A DNA stretch of 64,000 nt, from NCBI RefSeq assembly GCF_003121895.1, contig NZ_QEWW01000003.1, positions 1 through 64,000 on the forward strand, read 5' to 3'. The notes below the pieces were generated by a model. It made no database searches. It saw nothing but the letters and a program-made list of their open reading frames with translations, and had not been told where the DNA came from. Below, one piece after another: positions 44,097 through 51,703 of this stretch. Position 1 is the first letter of the stretch. The number at the start of each line of letters is the position of its first letter. Both the position numbers and the translations under genes were made by a program. Source of the stretch: Ignatzschineria cameli (lineage in GTDB: Bacteria > Pseudomonadota > Gammaproteobacteria > Cardiobacteriales > Wohlfahrtiimonadaceae).

Positions 44097-45234
44097 AGAT
44101 TCTCCCGCGTTCTATACAGTCAATAAAACTATTTAAATAGTTACTCGTCTCATAGCCCTGAACGCTTGCTTGAATCGCTTCGGGGCTTGGGAGTTCTAGC
44201 TCGCCATCGAGGATCTTTTGGAGATATTCTCGGCTTTGAAATTCTTCATCCATCGGATAGAGCCAGCCATTTTTTCCAACTGTAATAAGATCTGCCGGGC
44301 CTGTAGGGCAATCGGTAGCAAGAACGGGTATACCGCGCATCATCGACTCGATAATAATGAGTGGTAAACCTTCTCTAATAGAGTTAAGCAATGTGACACC
44401 GGCACTTTGTACTTGATCCCAAGCGTCTTTCTGCCAGCCGTGGAAGGTTACCTTTTGCTCTAAATTGAGCGCCGAAATATGGGCTTTAAACCTCTCATCC
44501 CCTTCAGGATTCCCTGTTGAACCGAAGATATCGAGATGCCAATCACCTTTTAGTGAAACAAGATTTTCTAAGAGGGAATCGACCCGTTTAATATCACTAA
44601 TGCGACCAATATAGACAAAGCGATTCTTATCCCGCTCTACCAGTTCCGCCGCATCGACAGGATTATAGACAACGGTAACATTCTTCACTTTATAATCATG
44701 CCGAAGTTCATCGGCAATGCCGTGACTAATGGCTAAATGGGCATCAAAAAGATCGATCTTTTTCGCCACTTCAATTGCAGTTGCTTCGCTACTTCCCGTT
44801 AAGGAAAGATGAATCCAGGAAAAGAGCGGAATTCCCGTCTTCTCTTTAAAGCGTTTTAAAAATGGATAGTTGGTCAAAAACTGTTTAGAGAGATCCATCG
44901 TGATTAAGGCATCGAGCTGATCCTTCGCCATCTCATCAAAGAGTTTATCACCATTAAAGCGAACATAAGCCTTTTGCAAAGCTCTAAAAAGCGTGCGCGG
45001 GAGAATTCCTTTCAACGCCATTATACTTTTAGGATAAGAGAGATATTTAAGGTGCTTAAAATCTTTTGTAAAAGCATCATAACGGGGCTCATATAGACCA
45101 TAAAAAAAGAGCTCGACATTCTTCGCCGGCATTGCACGGGCAAAAATTTCAAGCACCTTCTCAAGCCCGCCGGGACCATCGTGGCGATTGCGAAGGAGTA
45201 TTCCTATGCGAAGTGGTTGATTCACTTTATCCAT
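44089..45234 (-). CDS. Family 4 glycosyltransferase (LPS core type)
   Basis: A 381-residue GT-B enzyme: RHDGPGGLEKVLEIFARAMP near the start; the C-terminal domain has RFVYIGRISDIKRVDSLLEN and the donor motif EGLPLIIIESMMRGIPVLAT around residue 285. It resembles WaaB-like or other core transferases. It converges with the family 9 gene, with a tail-to-tail overlap of 8 bp, and diverges from glyS. G+C is higher than in the island, suggesting it belongs to the resident core locus. Confidence 0.88.
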   Translation of the reverse strand: MDKVNQPLRIGILLRNRHDGPGGLEKVLEIFARAMPAKNVELFFYGLYEPRYDAFTKDFKHLKYLSYPKSIMALKGILPRTLFRALQKAYVRFNGDKLFDEMAKDQLDALITMDLSKQFLTNYPFLKRFKEKTGIPLFSWIHLSLTGSSEATAIEVAKKIDLFDAHLAISHGIADELRHDYKVKNVTVVYNPVDAAELVERDKNRFVYIGRISDIKRVDSLLENLVSLKGDWHLDIFGSTGNPEGDERFKAHISALNLEQKVTFHGWQKDAWDQVQSAGVTLLNSIREGLPLIIIESMMRGIPVLATDCPTGPADLITVGKNGWLYPMDEEFQSREYLQKILDGELELPSPEAIQASVQGYETSNYLNSFIDCIERGRIFK

Positions 45235-45458
45235 TTAAACTTATGTTCCATGAAAATCATTAATTTAGATATTGATAGATTCTATCATCTATTACGCTGT
45301 TATAGGGGAGATATTACTGCTTTATCGATATCAATCATTCACTTTTTTAGATTTAAATAGAGACTACAATAAGTTGGGATAAACCAGCGAAATACGCTAA
45401 AATAACCGGTTATATAGGAACTATCGATTATTTCATACACTTTTTAGATGGAATCACA

Positions 45459-47528
45459 ATGATTAAAGAGACGCTACTGATTGAAATTGGGACGGAAGAG
45501 CTTCCTCCACGAGCATTGAACAATTTATCCAACGCTTTTAAAGCGGGTATTGAAGCAGAATTGAAAGCGAAGAAGTTAGAGTTTTCAGAGATTAAAGCGT
45601 ATGCTACCCCGCGTCGTTTAGCGGTTGTGATTTCGGATCTGCAATCGGAACAGGAAGATTATAGTAATGAACGTCGTGGGCCTGCGCTTCAGGCGGCGAT
45701 GAAAGAGGGTGAGCCGACGCCGGCACTTTTGGGCTTTGCGCGCTCTTGTGGGGTTGATGTTGAGCAGTTGACGCTGCTTGAGACCGAAAAAGGGGCTTGG
45801 TATACCTTTAAAGAGGAGGTGAAAGGTGAATCACTCGCTTCCCTTCTCCCGGCGATGATCGAAAAAGCGCTCAAAGGTTTGCCGATTCCAAAACGGATGC
45901 GTTGGGCTGATCATGATTTTGAGTTTGTTCGCCCCGTTCGTTGGTTGGCGGTTGTTTATGGTGATGCGGTGATCGATATTGAGATCTTCGGCATTCAAGC
46001 GAGCAATGTGAGCCGTGGCCATCGATTCCACACTACAGCACCGATTACTATTCCCCATGCAGATCAGTATGAGGCGATTATGGAGTCTGAAGGGCATATT
46101 ATCCCGAGCTTCCATAAGCGTAAGGCGATGATTGAAGAGCAGATCAATGCCGCAGCAAAATCGATCGGTACGCCTATTATCAATGCCGGCCTTTTAGATG
46201 AGGTGACGGCGTTAGTAGAGTATCCGAATGCGATGATTGGGCAGTTTGAATCCCACTTCTTAGATGTGCCGCAAGAGGCGCTCATTATCGCGATGGAAGA
46301 TCATCAGCGTTACTTCCCTATTGTTGATGCTGAAGGTAAATTGGTCGATAAGTTCTGCTTTGTAAGCAATATTGTGAGCGAAGAGCCGGAAGCGGTGATC
46401 TCTGGGAATGAGCGGGTAATTCGTCCTCGCTTTGCGGATGCGGAATTCTTCTGGAATGAGGATAAGAAAAAGCCATTAAGTGATTATTTAGCCGATCTTG
46501 AGAATGTTGTTTTCCAAACGAAGCTCGGTTCACAAGCGGATAAGATTCGCCGTGTTGCAACATTAAGTGAAGCGATTGCCGCAGAGATTGGCGCAGATAC
46601 AGCATTAGTGGCTCGCGCTGCACGCCTTAATAAAGCGGATCTCATTAGTGATATGGTGCAAGAATTCCCCGAACTTCAGGGAACGATGGCGCGCTACTAT
46701 GCTAATGTCCAAGGGGAAGATGCAGTTGTGGCGGATGCTTTAGAGCAGGTCTACTGGCCCCGTTTTGCCGGCGATCGCTTACCGGAGAGCAAAGAGGCGT
46801 TAGCATTGGGGCTTGCTGAGCGTTTAGATACCATTGTTGGCATCTTCTCTATTGGGGAGATTCCTACCGGTTCGCGCGACCCGTATGGGCTTCGTCGTAA
46901 TGCACTTGCGGTATTACGGATGTTGATTGAGTCGGAGTTGAATCTCGATCTACTAAAATTGATCCAAATTAGTGCCGATACTATGCCGGCAGAGATCGAT
47001 GCGGAAAAATCTGTATCTACCATCTTCACCTATATCTTCGATCGTCTTCGTGCTTATTCGGCGGATCTTGGCGTGTCGAGTGATGTCTTTGCTTCGATCT
47101 CTGAATTGAAGTTGACCAATCCGCTCGATATCTACCATCGTCTCCTTGCGGTTGCGAAATTTAAAGCGCTTCCAGAAGCGGGCACATTGATCGAGACCAA
47201 TAAACGAATTCACAATATCTTAGAGAACAATCAATCAGAATCGGCATCAAGCGCTGTCTCGGCCTCTCTCTTAGAGAATGATTCGGAAAAAGCGCTCTAC
47301 AATGCAAGCCAAGCACTTAAAGAGGAGATCGGTAAGCTCTCTGCTGCGCGCGATTATCAGGCGATTTTACAAGCGCTAAGTAATTTAGCAACGCCGCTTG
47401 CGAACTTCTTTGCCGATACAATGGTGATGGCGGATGATCTTGCGGTGCGTCAAAATCGTATTGCACTTCTCACAGAGATTCGGGATTACTTTGAAACCGT
47501 CGCCGATATCTCAAAGTTACAGCTCTAG
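45459..47528 (+). CDS. glyS: Glycyl-tRNA synthetase beta subunit
   Basis: Beta subunit of the alpha2beta2 glycyl-tRNA synthetase. The 689 residues start TLLIEIGTEELPPRALNNLS and include FVRPVRWLAVVYGD, GNERVIRPRFADAEFFWNED and the C-terminal anticodon-binding part with VMADDLAVRQNRIALLTEI. Length equals the usual beta subunit. The alpha-subunit gene glyQ, normally directly upstream, is absent; a divergent glycosyltransferase gene is there. A strong terminator lies 130 bp downstream. Confidence 0.96.
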   Translation: MIKETLLIEIGTEELPPRALNNLSNAFKAGIEAELKAKKLEFSEIKAYATPRRLAVVISDLQSEQEDYSNERRGPALQAAMKEGEPTPALLGFARSCGVDVEQLTLLETEKGAWYTFKEEVKGESLASLLPAMIEKALKGLPIPKRMRWADHDFEFVRPVRWLAVVYGDAVIDIEIFGIQASNVSRGHRFHTTAPITIPHADQYEAIMESEGHIIPSFHKRKAMIEEQINAAAKSIGTPIINAGLLDEVTALVEYPNAMIGQFESHFLDVPQEALIIAMEDHQRYFPIVDAEGKLVDKFCFVSNIVSEEPEAVISGNERVIRPRFADAEFFWNEDKKKPLSDYLADLENVVFQTKLGSQADKIRRVATLSEAIAAEIGADTALVARAARLNKADLISDMVQEFPELQGTMARYYANVQGEDAVVADALEQVYWPRFAGDRLPESKEALALGLAERLDTIVGIFSIGEIPTGSRDPYGLRRNALAVLRMLIESELNLDLLKLIQISADTMPAEIDAEKSVSTIFTYIFDRLRAYSADLGVSSDVFASISELKLTNPLDIYHRLLAVAKFKALPEAGTLIETNKRIHNILENNQSESASSAVSASLLENDSEKALYNASQALKEEIGKLSAARDYQAILQALSNLATPLANFFADTMVMADDLAVRQNRIALLTEIRDYFETVADISKLQL

Positions 47529-47659
47529 ATCGAGATATTGAAACTAAAAGATGACGCGCTAAGAGATGATGCCCTGAGATGAGCTTAACTCTTTATGCTG
47601 AGTATTTGAGTCGCGTAAGTGACACTTAAGAGAGAGGCATCAGCGTAGAATCGATCAGC

Positions 47660-47700
47660 AGAGGGGAGCATTCAGATGAGTGGCTCCCCTCTCTCTTTCT
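47660..47700 (+). terminator. Terminator of glyS
   Basis: Perfect 10-bp stem AGAGGGGAGC (47660-47669) with GCTCCCCTCT (47683-47692), 13-base loop, followed by a pyrimidine tract CTCTTTCT. It separates glyS from gmhB. Confidence 0.75.
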
Positions 47701-47756
47701 GATTCAGAGACGATATAACTCAGAGATTATATAGAGATATGAGGATAAGGTAAAAG

Positions 47757-48407
47757 ATGAGTAACAAGCCTATCAAACCTATGGTGGAGCAGGATTTTGA
47801 AAAGGGGCGCCGGCTGCCCTTCCCCGATCTTGTGATTTTAGATCGTGATGGAGTGATTAATCAGGATTCAAGCGCCTATATCAAATCACGCGATGAGTGG
47901 ATTCCGATTCCCGGCAGTTTAGAGGCGATGGCACGTTTGCATCAAGCAGGGGTGAAGATCGGCATTGCCACCAATCAGCGGGGAATTGCGCTCGGGCTCT
48001 ATGATCATCAAGCGCTCGAAGAGATGCATCAGAAGATGGCAGAACTCTTAAGTGATGTGGGAGGCGCGATCGATGAGATTGCTTTCTGCACGGCGGATGA
48101 TCCACTTCATCCCGATCGAAAACCGAATCCCGGCATGTTACTCACCATTATCAAAGCCCTTGATCTGCCCAAAACGAGTGTGATCTACTTTGTCGGTGAT
48201 AAAAGCTCCGATGTGGCGGCGGCAGAGAATGCCACATTGCAGAGTGATTATCGCGTCATTCCCGTTTTAGTCCGCACGGGGAATGGGATTAAGAGCGAAA
48301 AAAAGCTCAACGATCGAGAGCGACTTACTTATAATGATCTTGCATCGTTTGTGGATGCGTTACTATTTGATTCATCAGATTTATCAGCCCTATCAACAGA
48401 GGAGTAG
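47757..48407 (+). CDS. gmhB: D,D-heptose 1,7-bisphosphate phosphatase
   Basis: HAD-family phosphatase in ADP-heptose synthesis for the LPS inner core. The 216 residues have the catalytic DRDGVINQDS around residue 27 (Asp nucleophile and acid), IGIATNQRGIALGLYD, and HPDRKPNPGMLLTI; the last motif contains the RKPxPGM signature. VYFVGD-type motif IYFVGDKSSDVAAAENA completes the site. The usual zinc-binding cysteine loop looks reduced to a single Cys (FCTADDPLHPDRKP), so metal loading may differ. It is followed after 3 bp by plsC. Confidence 0.92.
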   Translation: MSNKPIKPMVEQDFEKGRRLPFPDLVILDRDGVINQDSSAYIKSRDEWIPIPGSLEAMARLHQAGVKIGIATNQRGIALGLYDHQALEEMHQKMAELLSDVGGAIDEIAFCTADDPLHPDRKPNPGMLLTIIKALDLPKTSVIYFVGDKSSDVAAAENATLQSDYRVIPVLVRTGNGIKSEKKLNDRERLTYNDLASFVDALLFDSSDLSALSTEE

Positions 48408-48410
48408 TCA

Positions 48411-49202
48411 TTGCGTATGATCACTTGGATTCGCTCACTTATAACCTTTATCGGCTTTCTCTTTATCTATCTTATTATCACGCCGGTGATGCTGATTAGT
48501 ACTGTTCTGCTGACCGGTTCGTGGTATCGCAATGTGACGATCGCTTGGTCGAAGATTTTAGTGGGCTGGATGCGGATCGGTGCTGGTATCGATTATCGTA
48601 TCATCGGTGCGGAGAACCTTCAGTATCTCAAAGAGCGCCCGCACTTTATTATCTCCAATCATCAATCAGCGCTTGAGACATTGATCTATACCATTATTCT
48701 CCCGCCCCACTCTTTTGTCCTTAAAAAGGAGCTTCTCTATATTCCTTTCTTTGGCTGGGGTTTGGCAAAAGCAAAGCCAATTGCGATCAATCGAAAAGAT
48801 GGAAAAAATGCCTTAAAGCAGATCTCTACACAAGCAAAAGAGCGTTTTGCTGAGGGGCGTTCTGTCATTATCTTCCCCGAAGGGACGCGCGTGCCATTTG
48901 GGCAAGTAGTGCCTTTTAAGAAAGGGGGCTTTATTGTGGCCAAACAGTTAGCCGCACCGGTATTGCCGATGGCGATCAACTCCGGGATTGCGGCACCTAA
49001 AGGGCGTTTTCTAAAAGAGCCGGGGATCATCACCATTGTGATTGGCAAGCCGATTGAGTCAGAATCGCTCTCTACCGCAGAGTTAGCCAAAGAGACCGAG
49101 CGCTGGATTCGTGGCCATATTGTCCCCACACTCAATGTGAAAAAAGAGGCAACAGAAGCGGAATTAAGAGCCTTAACCGCGACAGAAGTAGAGGTGAAAT
49201 AA
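48411..49202 (+). CDS. plsC: 1-acyl-glycerol-3-phosphate acyltransferase
   Basis: Inner-membrane enzyme converting lysophosphatidic acid to phosphatidic acid. The 263 residues have an N-terminal hydrophobic segment (about 10-35), ISNHQSALETLI with the HX4E form of the catalytic motif, GWGLAKAKPIAINRKDGK, and FPEGTRVPFG around residue 157. A TTG at 48411 with GGAG six bases upstream is the likelier start; ATG 48417 is possible. gmhB-plsC neighbours are common behind glyS in gammaproteobacteria. Confidence 0.92.
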   Translation: MRMITWIRSLITFIGFLFIYLIITPVMLISTVLLTGSWYRNVTIAWSKILVGWMRIGAGIDYRIIGAENLQYLKERPHFIISNHQSALETLIYTIILPPHSFVLKKELLYIPFFGWGLAKAKPIAINRKDGKNALKQISTQAKERFAEGRSVIIFPEGTRVPFGQVVPFKKGGFIVAKQLAAPVLPMAINSGIAAPKGRFLKEPGIITIVIGKPIESESLSTAELAKETERWIRGHIVPTLNVKKEATEAELRALTATEVEVK

Positions 49203-49204
49203 GG

Positions 49205-49804
49205 ATGAGAGATGCGGTACAAATTATCGGGGGGGAATATCGCTCACGGAAGATTGAAGTGATCAATGCCGATGGCTTACGCCCCACCGCTTCTCGCGTT
49301 CGGGAGACACTCTTTAACTGGTTACAGACAACCATTCCCGGTGCGTTAGTGATCGATGCTTTTGCCGGCACAGGTGCTTTAGGCATTGAAGCGCTCTCGC
49401 GCGGAGCTAAACGAGCGATCTTTATCGAAAAGGATGCCAATGTCTTTCGCACCTTAGAGAAGAATCTCCGTACGCTTAAAGTGCCGGAGGAGCGTTATCG
49501 CTTAATCAAAGGGAGTGCTTTAGAGGTTTTAACAGCAGGATCGAGCAGACATCAAGAACTTCTAGAATTAGCCACACAATATCCTCGGCAGCATCTCTTC
49601 CTCGACCCGCCCTTCTTCCACGCGCTTTACGAACCGCTTCTTGAAGTTTTAACAGAGAATCCACTTCTCTCTACCCTCAGCTCCCTCTCCATTGAGATGC
49701 CGGTCAAAGCCAGCTTCAACCTAGAAACCACCCTCGCCCCACTCCAACTAAGTCGCGAGATGAAGACAAAAGAGAGTAAGGTGTTTCTGTTTAGAGCAAA
49801 TTAA
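49205..49804 (+). CDS. rsmD: 16S rRNA (guanine966-N2)-methyltransferase
   Basis: Methylates G966 of 16S rRNA in the small subunit. The 199 residues carry IIGGEYRSRKIEV near the start, GLRPTASRVRETLFNWL, the SAM-binding VIDAFAGTGALGIEALSRGA and the catalytic LFLDPPFF (DPPF). It begins 2 bp after plsC, so the two are coupled. Repeat locus E follows. Confidence 0.95.
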   Translation: MRDAVQIIGGEYRSRKIEVINADGLRPTASRVRETLFNWLQTTIPGALVIDAFAGTGALGIEALSRGAKRAIFIEKDANVFRTLEKNLRTLKVPEERYRLIKGSALEVLTAGSSRHQELLELATQYPRQHLFLDPPFFHALYEPLLEVLTENPLLSTLSSLSIEMPVKASFNLETTLAPLQLSREMKTKESKVFLFRAN

Positions 49805-49884
49805 AACGGCTTATCAATAGCGGCGACATTTAAGTTAAATAGATCTCGCCAAGAAAACAGGTGGCTAAGAAGATGATCGGCATA

Positions 49885-50085
49885 ATTCTCAACCCGCCGC
49901 TCAACAGACTCTCTTATTTATTGAAACAATATGGGTTGATGAGTTGCCGGATCTTACTACTGCGTTCTTCCAGAAACTACGCGCCGGCAATAAGGCATTA
50001 TCGATGCCAAACCGCGGGCATGCACTGGTGAAAAGAATGAAATGGTAAGATCCCGCCGATCCAAAAATCTTCTTAGAGTCATTCG
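49885..50085 (+). repeat. Dispersed structured repeat, locus E (one unit)
   Basis: Partial tail of one unit (CCCGCCGCTCAACAGACTCTCTTA, interrupted near 49915) precedes a full unit: TGAAACAATATGGGTTGATG, TGCCGG..CGCCGGCA hairpin, GGCATT ATC GATGCC hairpin, core CGCGGGCATGCACTGG at about 50013, a CCCGCC partner and the CTTCTTAGAGTCATT tail. The core differs slightly from other loci. It is the last recognisable host sequence before the prophage. Confidence 0.85.
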
Positions 50086-50177
50086 ACATTTATATGATGA
50101 AATATGGTGATAGGATCGACATATCTCTCGGATATTGTGGGGTACTGATCATTGTGGCACATGGAGAGGCTTAAGAA

Positions 50178-50219
50178 AAACCTCGATGAGCTTTGATGTT
50201 ATCGGCTTCACCGAGGTTT
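50178..50219. terminator. Hairpin near the prophage left border
   Basis: AAACCTCGATGAGC pairs with GCTTCACCGAGGTTT with one bulge and one mismatch. AAAAAA follows a few bases later on the + strand and precedes on the other, so it could terminate leftward transcription. Confidence 0.4.
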
Positions 50220-50365
50220 GCTGCAAAAAACGGCCTTTGGCACAAAATGCTAATTCATGTTAGTTTTTTGCGAAATGATTGGCATATTATTACAAGTGTT
50301 TAATAGGTGTTTAAACGTTTATTAAACAGCTGTTTGAAAGATTAGGTACTTTCAACTTTAAACAG

Positions 50366-50400
50366 TGAACTATTAAAAAATGATAGGTTTTAATAGTTCA
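50366..50400. repeat. Perfect 13-bp inverted repeat
   Basis: TGAACTATTAAAA (50366-50378) and TTTTAATAGTTCA (50388-50400) with a 9-base spacer. Its A+T-rich arms could be a regulatory or transposase binding site, or a weak terminator. Confidence 0.85.
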
Positions 50401-50469
50401 GGCAAAAATACTTCAAAGCAGTTGCAATGACTGGTTTTTGGAGATTTTTAGGCGATTACTAGGATGTAA

Positions 50470-50509
50470 GTAACTCTAAAGTACTTTTTACATACTACTT
50501 TAAAGTTAC
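50470..50509 (-). terminator. Terminator overlapping the repressor stop codon
   Basis: On the minus strand GTAACTTTAAAGTA pairs with TACTTTAGAGTTAC, one mismatch, and includes the TAA stop of the repressor at 50506-50508. A TTACATCC tail follows, so termination strength is uncertain. Confidence 0.5.
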
Positions 50510-51267
50510 GGCACATTACGACCATGCCAAACGACTCTACCAATTGCGCCAAAATCGTTTGGTTGATTGCTTAGATCTATCTCAAAGGGTCTATAGACAT
50601 TATTGGTACTTGAGACCTCAATTTTGTTACCTGGTAGCTTTTGGATACGTTTAACGATGAGATCCCCATCGATTCGGATGACGTAAATCCCATTGTTAAG
50701 GTGCTTATCTGCTGTATTAATGAGAATGACATCCCCATCACTAATCTCACCTTCCATAGAATCACCCTTTACGCCTATAGCGATCAAATCCTTAGCGCCT
50801 ACACCAAGAACGTTATCCACCCAATACTTTCTAAATGCCATTGAGTGCATATACATCTCTTGACTTACATCGCAGCCATGGCCGGCGCTTGCACTGATGT
50901 TATAACGTGGAATAAATACAAACTCATTTAAATCAATAGGTTCCCCTAGTGTATTAGTAGCCACTAGATTAGATGTATTGACGCTCTCTGAAGATAAGTA
51001 TTTTTGTCCAATACCTCTACTTAGCCAATCGCTACTTATATTAAATGCATCGCATATTTTAATTAATAGAGGCATTCCTGGTGTTCCACCTTCCATCAAT
51101 CGATGAATTCCGGATGGAGATACTCCTACCTTATTAGCAAAAGCATTTGGGTTCCCGACTTCTTCTACTAAAGAAACTAATCGTTTGTGAAAAGAACTTT
51201 CGCATTCAAGTTCATTTTTTAAACTTGAATGATTAGCTGTTTCATTCAACTTCTCATTTGACATCAC
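50506..51267 (-). CDS. LexA-like phage repressor (XRE HTH plus S24 peptidase)
   Basis: Maintains lysogeny by repressing the early operon. The 253 residues have an N-terminal XRE helix-turn-helix (about 25-85; FANKVGVSPSGIHRLMEGG) and a C-terminal S24 domain: Ser170 in GVKGDSMEGE and Lys206 in DLIVKRIQ form the peptidase dyad, with SASAGHG at 125-131 as possible Ala128-Gly129 cleavage site. That suggests release by RecA-stimulated self-cleavage, unlike the c repressor of Mu, which lacks this domain. It diverges from ner, with operator palindromes between and half-sites in its own first codons. Confidence 0.9.
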   Translation of the reverse strand: MMSNEKLNETANHSSLKNELECESSFHKRLVSLVEEVGNPNAFANKVGVSPSGIHRLMEGGTPGMPLLIKICDAFNISSDWLSRGIGQKYLSSESVNTSNLVATNTLGEPIDLNEFVFIPRYNISASAGHGCDVSQEMYMHSMAFRKYWVDNVLGVGAKDLIAIGVKGDSMEGEISDGDVILINTADKHLNNGIYVIRIDGDLIVKRIQKLPGNKIEVSSTNNVYRPFEIDLSNQPNDFGAIGRVVWHGRNVP

Positions 51268-51324
51268 TTATCTCCTTGATATATGCGCTAGAACATACTA
51301 AATGCTCTTTTGTATACGATTAAG

Positions 51325-51360
51325 AACTTGAATGATGATATCGGCATGATCATTCAAGTT
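51325..51360. promoter_or_regulatory. Prophage operator palindrome
   Basis: AACTTGAATGAT (51325-51336) and ATCATTCAAGTT (51349-51360) form a perfect 12-bp inverted repeat with a 12-bp centre. Further ACTTGAATG half-sites lie at about 51206, 51222 and 51240 in the repressor gene start. The right arm touches the -35 box of the early promoter. Confidence 0.75.
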
Positions 51361-51387
51361 GACTATCTTCTTATTTGGCTATATCAT
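51359..51387 (+). promoter_or_regulatory. Early promoter of the ner-A-B operon
   Basis: TTGACT (51359-51364), 17-bp spacer, TATCAT (51382-51387), both 5 of 6 to consensus. It overlaps the operator, so a bound repressor would block it. Ner starts 45 bp later. Confidence 0.65.
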
Positions 51388-51432
51388 CTACTCATTCGTT
51401 AACATCTTTCACTAAATAAAGAGGGTTAGTAA

Positions 51433-51699
51433 ATGAACGTATTAAGCAAAGAAAAAAACAGCCAACGTGATTGGCATCGCGCTGACATCATTGCAGCTCT
51501 TCATAAAAATGGTTGGTCGATCAGGCAATTAGCCTTTAAACATGGTTATGCCGGATCTTCCTCTTTAAGCCAAGCATTATATAGACCATTTCCAAAAGGA
51601 GAAAGAATTATCGCAAATGCGATTGGAATTCCACCTGAACAAATATGGCCTACTCGCTTTCAGGAAAGAAAACTAAAAGAATCTCGTATGTTTGGGTAA
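51433..51699 (+). CDS. Ner-like DNA-binding protein
   Basis: Small early regulator of Mu-like phages that turns down repressor and early transcription. The 88 residues show the Ner/Nlp pattern DWHRADIIAALHKNGWSIRQ, LAFKHGYAGSSSLSQAL and IIANAIGIPPEQIWPTRF. AGAGGG before ATG 51433 supports the start. It is first in the rightward early operon. Confidence 0.9.
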   Translation: MNVLSKEKNSQRDWHRADIIAALHKNGWSIRQLAFKHGYAGSSSLSQALYRPFPKGERIIANAIGIPPEQIWPTRFQERKLKESRMFG

Positions 51700-51703
51700 T
51701 CTT

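Larger units (their letters stand above)
50086..50469. other. Gene-free stretch containing the prophage left end
   Basis: About 380 bp with no gene. It holds the hairpin at 50178-50219, a GCAAAAAAC..GTTTTTTGC inverted pair near 50222-50270, several TGTTTAA direct copies (50300-50335) and a perfect 13-bp inverted repeat at 50366-50400. The TGTTTAA copies could be transposase sites. Confidence 0.5.

Noticed and set aside
45240-45458. tRNA or riboswitch ahead of glyS
   Set aside because: No cloverleaf, T-box or glycine-riboswitch-like elements can be seen in this A+T-rich gap.
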